DNA from: Actinocrinis sp046724665
GTDB taxonomy: Bacteria; Actinomycetota; Actinomycetes; Streptomycetales; Catenulisporaceae
DNA length: 18,664 bases
NCBI GenBank assembly: GCA_046724665.1
Contig: JBKOWZ010000265.1
Span: 1-18,664, forward strand
Direction of reading: 5' to 3'
Numbering within the stretch: position 1 is the stretch's first letter; every line of letters starts with the position of its first letter. Shown piece by piece: positions 14,286-18,664 of the stretch. Both the position numbers and the translations under genes were made by a program. The notes under the pieces are model-generated. The model was given only the letters and a program-made list of their open reading frames with translations. It was not told the DNA's origin and searched no databases.

Positions 14286-14297
14286 CACAATGACGTC
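14286..14297 (+). promoter_or_regulatory. Leaderless promoter -10 box of the two-component operon
   Basis: CACAAT (14286-14291) is followed by exactly six bases and then the ATG at 14298, with no ribosome site. This is the usual geometry of a leaderless transcript beginning at the start codon. The same arrangement, with GACAAT and six bases, precedes the DUF445 gene at 16688. No clear -35 box is seen. Confidence 0.5.
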
Positions 14298-14969
14298 ATG
14301 CAGGTGTTGGTGGTCGATGACGACGAAGCCGTGCGCCACGCGCTCGCTCACGCGCTGCGCCGCGACGGTTACGCCGTGGCGGAGGCCGCCGACGGCGACG
14401 GAGCGCTGCACCAGACGGCGGCCGAGCGGTACCAGGCGATCGTGCTCGACGTGCTCATGCCGGAGCCGAACGGCCTCGAGGTGTGCCGGATTCTGCGCGG
14501 ACGCGGCGACGAGACGCCGATCCTCATGCTCACCGCGCGCGACCTGGTCGCCGACCGCGTGGCCGGCCTGGACGCGGGCGCGGACGACTACCTCGTCAAG
14601 CCCTTCGCCCTGGACGAGCTGCGCGCCCGGCTGCGCGCGCTGCTGCGGCGCAGCGGCCAGGCGCGCGACGTGCTGAGCTTCGCGGACCTCGAACTCGACC
14701 TCGCGCAGTGCCGGGCCCGGCGCGGCGAGCGGGCGCTCGCGCTCACCCGCACCGAGTACGCGCTGCTGGAGCTGTTCCTGCGCAACCCGCTGCGGGTGCT
14801 CAGCCGCACCGCGATCTTCGAGGCGGTCTGGGGCTACGACTTCGGCCCCGGCTCCAACGCGCTGTGGGTCTATATCAGCTATCTGCGGACGAAGCTCGAG
14901 TCCGGCGGCGAGCCGCGGCTGATCCAGACCGTGCGCGGCCTCGGTTACGTGCTGCGCGAGGAGCCGTGA
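14298..14969 (+). CDS. OmpR-family response regulator
   Basis: A 223-residue DNA-binding response regulator. The receiver domain (1-118) has the acidic cluster VVDDDE, phosphoacceptor Asp51 in IVLDVLMPEPNG, the switch Thr in MLTARD and Lys101 in DDYLVKPF. A winged-helix effector domain follows (about 125-223), ending with SYLRTKLESGGEPRLIQTVRGLGYVL. The ATG at 14298 is chosen because it begins the receiver fold and sits six bases after a -10 box. A longer frame from 14229 would run through the upstream terminator. The partner histidine kinase starts 4 bases after the stop. The pair resembles the MprA/MprB-like class of actinobacteria. Target genes cannot be read from the sequence. Confidence 0.93.
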   Translation: MQVLVVDDDEAVRHALAHALRRDGYAVAEAADGDGALHQTAAERYQAIVLDVLMPEPNGLEVCRILRGRGDETPILMLTARDLVADRVAGLDAGADDYLVKPFALDELRARLRALLRRSGQARDVLSFADLELDLAQCRARRGERALALTRTEYALLELFLRNPLRVLSRTAIFEAVWGYDFGPGSNALWVYISYLRTKLESGGEPRLIQTVRGLGYVLREEP

Positions 14970-14973
14970 ACCG

Positions 14974-16341
14974 ATGACCCTGCGCGCCCGCATCGCCCTG
15001 GCCGGCGGCCTGGTGGTGTTCGCCGCGCTGCTGGCCGCCTCGCTGGTGCTCTATCCCGTGGCCGACCGCGACCTGCACGACCAGCTCGACAGCGCCCTGA
15101 TCGCGACCGTCGCCACCGCGCCGAAGTTCGGGCAGCAGCTCAAGACCCAGCTGGCCGCGTCGGACGGCTCGTTCGCCGCCAGCCCGACGCTCACCGTCGG
15201 CGACACGCTGATCCAGTTCCTCAGCGGCGCGCTGTATCCGGGCACGCCGACCGAGCTCGCACCGATCACCGAACAGGACGCCAGGATCGTGAAGGGGCTG
15301 CTGCCAGCGTACTTCCAGACCATCGATTACCAGGGCCAGAGCTATGAGATGTACACCGCGCCCTACGCCGGCGGCGACGTCCTCATCCGCGTGGCGAAGC
15401 CCGAGTCCGCGACGACGGCGGCGCTGGACCGGCTGCGCTATCTGCTCGCCGCCCTCGTGCTCGGCGGCGCGCTGCTCGCCGCGTTCGCGGTCCGGCTGCT
15501 GGCCGGCAGGGTGCTGCGACCGGTGGGCCGGCTGACCGAGACGGTCGAGCACGTGACCGTCACCCAGGACCTGACCACGCGCGTCGATACCGGCGGACGT
15601 GACGAGATCGGCCGGCTGTCCCGCTCGTTCACCGCGATGATGACCGCGCTCGACACCTCGGTGCAGACGCAGCGGCACCTCGTCGCCGACGCCTCGCACG
15701 AGCTGCGCACCCCGCTGACCAGCCTGACGACCAACCTCGAACTGCTCGCCGAGTCCGGCGGCCTGGCCGATCCGCAGGCCCCGGCGCTGCTCGGCGCGGC
15801 CCGCGAGCAGGCCGGCGAACTACGTGTCCTGATCAACGACCTGGTCGATCTGGCCCGCTACGGCGAGGCCGAGACGCACTGCGAGGACCTGCGGCTCGAC
15901 CTGCTGGCCGCCGAGGTCGTCGAGCGCGCCGCGAAACGCGCGTTGCGGCTGCGCTTCGACTCCCGGCTCGACGAGTGCTTCGTCCACGCCGATCCAGACG
16001 CGATCGAGCGTGCACTCGGCAATCTCGTGGACAACGCGGTGAAGTGGAGCCCGACGGAGGGAACCGTGCGCGTCGCCGTCACCGTTGCGCAGGCGCCGGG
16101 AGCCTCGGCGCCTGGCGAGGTCTGCTTCAGCGTGGCGGACGAAGGGCCCGGCGTACCGTCCGCCGACCTGCCGTACATCTTCGACCGCTTCTACCGCTCG
16201 ACGACGGCGCGGTCCAAGCCCGGCTCGGGGCTCGGCCTGTCTATCGTCCGGCAGATCGCCGAAACGCACGGCGGACGCGTCACCGCGCATCCGCTGAGCC
16301 AGGGCCTCGAGCTGCGGTTCAGCCTGCCGCGCGTGCGGTGA
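14974..16341 (+). CDS. Sensor histidine kinase with HAMP domain
   Basis: A 455-residue membrane kinase, partner of the preceding response regulator (gap of 4 bases). A first membrane helix (about 7-27) and a second (about 155-176) enclose an extracytoplasmic domain of roughly 125 residues without a recognised fold, the likely signal-input part. A HAMP linker follows (about 177-230). The dimerisation domain carries the phosphorylatable His242 in ASHELRTPLTSL. The ATP-binding domain shows the N-box NLVDNAVKWSP (Asn354), G1 DEGPGVP (Asp389), FDRFYRS and G2 GSGLGLS (from 417). All catalytic boxes are intact and the length is normal. It converges with a small minus-strand gene 30 bases downstream; no strong terminator is visible there. 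Confidence 0.93.
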   Translation: MTLRARIALAGGLVVFAALLAASLVLYPVADRDLHDQLDSALIATVATAPKFGQQLKTQLAASDGSFAASPTLTVGDTLIQFLSGALYPGTPTELAPITEQDARIVKGLLPAYFQTIDYQGQSYEMYTAPYAGGDVLIRVAKPESATTAALDRLRYLLAALVLGGALLAAFAVRLLAGRVLRPVGRLTETVEHVTVTQDLTTRVDTGGRDEIGRLSRSFTAMMTALDTSVQTQRHLVADASHELRTPLTSLTTNLELLAESGGLADPQAPALLGAAREQAGELRVLINDLVDLARYGEAETHCEDLRLDLLAAEVVERAAKRALRLRFDSRLDECFVHADPDAIERALGNLVDNAVKWSPTEGTVRVAVTVAQAPGASAPGEVCFSVADEGPGVPSADLPYIFDRFYRSTTARSKPGSGLGLSIVRQIAETHGGRVTAHPLSQGLELRFSLPRVR

Positions 16342-16371
16342 GGGTGAGTCGGATGAGCTGAGTGGAGTTGT

Positions 16372-16572
16372 TCAGGAGCCCGCGGACACGACGGAGCGGC
16401 GCAGCTTGGCCAGTTCCCGCTGCAACGCCTCGATCGTCTCGTTGTCCTGCCCGCGCGCGTCGGCGCGCCCGGCCTCGTAGATCCGGCGCACCAGCGCCGC
16501 CGCCGATCGCTCGTCACCGGCGAGCACGAGGGCCTCGTTCTTCCACGCTTCGAGCTGAGTCTCGTCTGCCAT
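16372..16572 (-). CDS. Small helical protein of unknown function (66 residues)
   Basis: A short, probably real gene with strongly G/C third positions. Its ATG has a CGGAG ribosome site about 4 bases upstream on the minus strand. The product is acidic to neutral and soluble: MADETQLEAWKNEALVLAGD, then a region predicted to be helical (SAAALVRRIYEAGRADARG) and a C-terminal heptad-like stretch (IEALQRELAKLRRSVV) that could form a coiled coil. No signal peptide, membrane segment or cysteine is present. It lies between the histidine kinase (convergent) and the DUF445 gene (divergent). I do not recognise a family and assign no function. Confidence 0.6.
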   Translation of the reverse strand: MADETQLEAWKNEALVLAGDERSAAALVRRIYEAGRADARGQDNETIEALQRELAKLRRSVVSAGS

Positions 16573-16675
16573 GGCTCCGAGTCAACGCGCCTGCGGACGT
16601 TACGGCAAGGGCACCTGGTCAGCGCCGGTCGCCGCGGTCCAGCCGGCAGGCGACACGGAGACCGCGCGGATTGGC

Positions 16676-16687
16676 GACAATGATGGC
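16676..16687 (+). promoter_or_regulatory. Leaderless promoter -10 box of the DUF445 gene
   Basis: GACAAT (16676-16681) is followed by six bases and the GTG at 16688, with no ribosome site between. This matches the geometry in front of the response regulator at 14298. Both read ACAATGA, four bases, then the start codon. Confidence 0.45.
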
Positions 16688-17941
16688 GTGCGACCACTCT
16701 CACCCGCCGAGGAGGCGAAGCGACGCGGCGTCCGGCGGATGAAGGCCGTCGCCACCGGGTTCCTCGTCGCCGCGACCGGCCTGTACGTCCTGGCCCGCTG
16801 GCAGCAGGGCCACGGCGCCGGCTGGGCGGCCTACCTCGGCGCCGCCGCGCAGGCCGCGATGGTGGGCGCGATGGCCGACTGGTTCGCGGTGACCGCGCTG
16901 TTCCGCCGCCCGCTCGGCCTGCCGATCCCGCACACCGCGATCATCCCGCACCGCAAGGAGGCGCTCGGCCGCAGCCTCGGCGACTTCGTCGGCGAGAACT
17001 TCCTCTCCCAGGAGGTGATCCGGGCCAGGCTGCGCGCGATCGGGCTGTCCGGGCGGCTCGGTGCCTGGCTGGCCGAAGAGAAGCACGCCGAGCGGGTCGC
17101 CCGGGAGGCCGTCGGGCTGCTGCGCGGCCTGCTCGCGGTGCTGCGCGACGACGACGTGCAGGTGGTGCTCAGCCGCGCGGTGAACCGCTGGATGGCCGAC
17201 CGGCCGATCGGCCCGGCGGTCGGCACGCTGCTGGCCAGGTTCGTCGCCGACGACGGCCACCGGCCGCTGGTCGATCTGATGGCCCGCCGCGCCGTCGAGT
17301 GGCTCGAGGCGCATCCGGAGGCGATCGAGCGGGCCGTGTCCGGTGAGGCGCCGAGCTGGACGCCGCGCTTCGTCGATGAGCGCCTCGCCCGCCAGATCCA
17401 CAAGCAGCTGGTGCGCTTCGCCACGGCGGTGCGCGACGAGCCGGACCACCAGGCGCGCGCCGCGATCGACGCGTTCCTCGCCGACTTCGCCGAAGACCTG
17501 CGCTCCGACCCGGACACCGTGGCCCGCGCCGAGCGGCTCAAGCGCGAGCTGATCGGCCACCCGGAGACACAGCGGCTCGTCGGCATGTCGTGGCAGGCGC
17601 TGCGCTCGATGATCGTGTCGGCGGCCGAGGACGAGGACGGCGAGCTGCGTCAGCGGATGCGCGCCGCCATAGTCTCCTTCGGCGAGCGGCTAGCCTTCGA
17701 CGAGCGCCAGCGGCTCAAGGTGGACACGTGGGTCGAGGACGCGGCCGTGTACGTCGTCACCACCTACCGCGACGAGATCACCGCCCTGATCACCGACACC
17801 GTCGAGGCCTGGGACGCCGAGGAGACCTCGCGCAAGGTGGAGATCCAGGTCGGCCGGGACCTCCAGTTCATCCGGATCAACGGCACCGTGGTCGGCGCAC
17901 TGGCCGGCCTGCTGATCTACGCCGTGACCAGGTTCGGTTAG
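16688..17941 (+). CDS. DUF445-family membrane protein
   Basis: A 417-residue protein of the DUF445 family, whose function is not established. The GTG at 16688 is chosen because a -10 box sits six bases upstream and the basic N-terminus leads straight into the first membrane helix; the open frame upstream overlaps the divergent small gene. There is a membrane helix at about 20-37, a second at about 48-71 with the family signature GAMADWFAVTALFRRPLG (from 60) and PIPHTAIIP, then a long, mostly helical soluble part (about 85-390) and a last membrane helix (about 397-414) at the C-terminus. Termini and length are normal for the family. No operon partner is evident: the next gene is convergent. 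Confidence 0.88.
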   Translation: MRPLSPAEEAKRRGVRRMKAVATGFLVAATGLYVLARWQQGHGAGWAAYLGAAAQAAMVGAMADWFAVTALFRRPLGLPIPHTAIIPHRKEALGRSLGDFVGENFLSQEVIRARLRAIGLSGRLGAWLAEEKHAERVAREAVGLLRGLLAVLRDDDVQVVLSRAVNRWMADRPIGPAVGTLLARFVADDGHRPLVDLMARRAVEWLEAHPEAIERAVSGEAPSWTPRFVDERLARQIHKQLVRFATAVRDEPDHQARAAIDAFLADFAEDLRSDPDTVARAERLKRELIGHPETQRLVGMSWQALRSMIVSAAEDEDGELRQRMRAAIVSFGERLAFDERQRLKVDTWVEDAAVYVVTTYRDEITALITDTVEAWDAEETSRKVEIQVGRDLQFIRINGTVVGALAGLLIYAVTRFG

Positions 17942-18010
17942 CCGCTGCTGGTATAGACCACCTGGCTCAAACCACCAACAGCCGTGCGCGTACCGCATCC
18001 GCAACCCGCA

Positions 18011-18038
18011 TCAACGGCGCCCCTTTTGTTGCCGTTGA
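18011..18038. terminator. Weak stem-loop between converging DUF445 and DUF952 genes
   Basis: TCAACGGC (18011-18018) pairs with GCCGTTGA (18031-18038) around a 12-base loop that includes a T-run. It lies between the two converging stops and may end either transcript. The stem is only 8 bp, so the call is tentative. Confidence 0.35.
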
Positions 18039-18078
18039 CAACATGAAGGCGTTCGCAGACGCGAGGAGACATCTGCCC

Positions 18079-18429
18079 CTACTCGCCGGGAGGCGTGAAG
18101 TCATACCTCCCGTCAGTACCCCTCGTGAGCGTGAGAACCGAGGTCACCGCATCCACGTTCAGCGGCCCATAGATGTGCGGGAATGGCTGATCCCCGCCGG
18201 GCACATCGTCGTACTGAAGCGGTGAAGACAGCCGTTCTTCATCGATGGCGAGTACGACAAGACCTTCATTCGAGCCATAGAACATGTTCGCCACCGGGGC
18301 GACCTGATCCGCGGTACTCCCGTGAATGAACCCCTGCTCCTCCAGGGTGCGCCCCTTCGTCGAGAGTCGGTATTCGCCCTCTTCCTTGGCCTTCTCCCAA
18401 TCGGCTTCGAACGTGATGTGGTAGATCAT
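18079..18429 (-). CDS. DUF952-family protein
   Basis: A 116-residue cytoplasmic protein of the DUF952 family, of unknown biochemical role. Family marks are the start MIYHITFEADWEKAKEEGEY, GFIHGS (33-38) with DQVAPVANMFY, LVVLAIDEERL, and FPHIYGPLNVDAV near the C-terminus. The length is typical. A GGGG-containing ribosome site lies about 8 bases before the ATG. Codon use differs from the rest of the window, with many A/T third positions (GAA, GAT, TAT, CTT, TCT), and the flanks are less GC-rich too, suggesting a later arrival or weak codon selection. A 16-bp palindrome lies 66 bases upstream. Confidence 0.88.
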   Translation of the reverse strand: MIYHITFEADWEKAKEEGEYRLSTKGRTLEEQGFIHGSTADQVAPVANMFYGSNEGLVVLAIDEERLSSPLQYDDVPGGDQPFPHIYGPLNVDAVTSVLTLTRGTDGRYDFTPPGE

Positions 18430-18494
18430 GCCCTACCCCTTCGAATAGACCAGCCGCCTGTTCCACGAATTCAAGAGTGCACGGATGCTAGCCC

Positions 18495-18510
18495 GGGAGA
18501 GCGCTCTCCC
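18495..18510. promoter_or_regulatory. 16-bp perfect palindrome resembling a LacI-family operator
   Basis: GGGAGAGCGCTCTCCC is self-complementary over all 16 bases. It shares the GAGCGCTC core of actinobacterial LacI-family sugar operators such as the CebR/CelR box TGGGAGCGCTCCCA, but with two extra central bases. It lies 66 bases upstream of the DUF952 start. No LacI-family gene is in the window. Confidence 0.5.
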
Positions 18511-18534
18511 TAACCGGTCAGCACTGAACAGCAC

Positions 18535-18568
18535 GGCGCGGCGGCCGTCGTTGAACGGCCGCCGCGCC
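18535..18568. terminator. Strong 14-bp stem-loop terminator
   Basis: GGCGCGGCGGCCGT (18535-18548) and its exact complement (18555-18568) enclose a six-base loop and are followed on the plus strand by TTTCT. No plus-strand gene ends just before it, so it more likely ends a minus-strand gene entering from the right edge. Confidence 0.7.
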
Positions 18569-18636
18569 TTTCTGCGGGTACTGCGGTTCTCTCGGTTCTG
18601 CGGTCCTATGCTGCGGAGCGTTTCTTGATCAGAGGC

Positions 18637-18664
18637 CTACCAGCCGACGGCCACGACCATGTAC
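18637..18664 (-). CDS. Possible C-terminal end of a gene cut by the window edge
   Basis: On the minus strand the last bases read YMVVAVGW and then TAG, with G or C at every third position. A terminator lies about 70 bases further on. Only eight codons are visible and a second frame is also open through the edge, so this is a guess and no family can be assigned. Confidence 0.2.

Noticed and set aside
14229..14297. A 23-residue N-terminal extension of the response regulator
   Set aside because: It would translate through a strong terminator stem and precede the normal start of the receiver domain.
16571..16687. Earlier ATG for the DUF445 gene
   Set aside because: It overlaps the divergent small gene's start and has no ribosome site. 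The GTG at 16688 has a promoter-like box at the right distance.
18087..18112. 7-bp inverted repeat CGGGAGG/CCTCCCG at the end of the DUF952 gene
   Set aside because: It lies within the coding sequence at the C-terminus, is short, and has no feature of a regulatory site.
17942..18225. Plus-strand open frame running from inside the DUF445 gene across the DUF952 gene
   Set aside because: It has no start of its own with a ribosome site and overlaps DUF952, which has clear family motifs on the other strand.
18572..18616. Four copies of CTGCGG near the right edge
   Set aside because: Spacings are irregular (9, 17 and 13 bases) and the unit is only six bases; chance is likely in GC-rich DNA.
1..18664. 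CRISPR arrays, transposons, phage genes, tRNA or rRNA
   Set aside because: No regularly spaced repeats, transposase or integrase motifs, or structured RNA genes were seen on either strand.

Overview
The window is very GC-rich. Its genes use GTG and ATG starts, its third codon positions are strongly G/C, its terminators are long stem-loops mostly without U-tracts, and it holds actinobacterial families (ROK regulator, HxlR, DUF445, DUF952). This points to a filamentous or soil actinomycete, such as a Streptomyces- or Catenulispora-like organism; the sequence does not settle the genus. No rRNA, tRNA, CRISPR array, insertion sequence or prophage gene is visible.

Region 1 (17-11271, plus strand) is one tightly packed gene set that looks like an amino-sugar-oligosaccharide utilisation operon. 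It encodes a ROK-family sugar kinase, a family-5 solute-binding lipoprotein, a DppB-type permease, a natural fusion of a DppC-type permease to a DppD-type ATPase, a separate DppF-type ATPase, a secreted GH2 enzyme of the exo-beta-D-glucosaminidase type, and a secreted GH20 beta-N-acetylhexosaminidase. Several joints are 4-base overlaps (ATGA, GTGA) or gaps of only 4-5 bases. The inferred logic is that the two exo-enzymes trim GlcN and GlcNAc outside the cell from partly acetylated chitosan or related glycans, the Opp-type transporter imports sugars or short oligomers, and the kinase phosphorylates the released sugar. The substrate is inferred; nothing in the sequence measures it.

Region 2 (11272-12846) starts with a 15-bp stem-loop shared by the converging ends of the operon and of a minus-strand ROK transcriptional repressor, the likely local sugar-responsive regulator. 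A 321-base divergent control region follows. It holds a possible ROK promoter with an inverted repeat and a perfect 13-bp inverted repeat in front of an HxlR-type regulator gene.

Region 3 (12847-16341, plus strand) contains the HxlR-family regulator with its own terminator, a secreted protein built from four degenerate helical repeats, a strong terminator, and an OmpR-type response regulator and histidine kinase pair that appears to be transcribed from a leaderless promoter.

Region 4 (16372-18664) contains a 66-residue minus-strand protein of unknown function, a divergent DUF445 membrane protein with the same kind of leaderless promoter, a DUF952 gene of lower GC on the minus strand, a 16-bp perfect palindrome resembling LacI-family sugar operators, a 14-bp terminator stem, and possibly the last codons of a minus-strand gene entering from the right. 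The most interesting unit is the region 1 gene combination. Its families are all known, and I did not find a completely unfamiliar multi-gene system.
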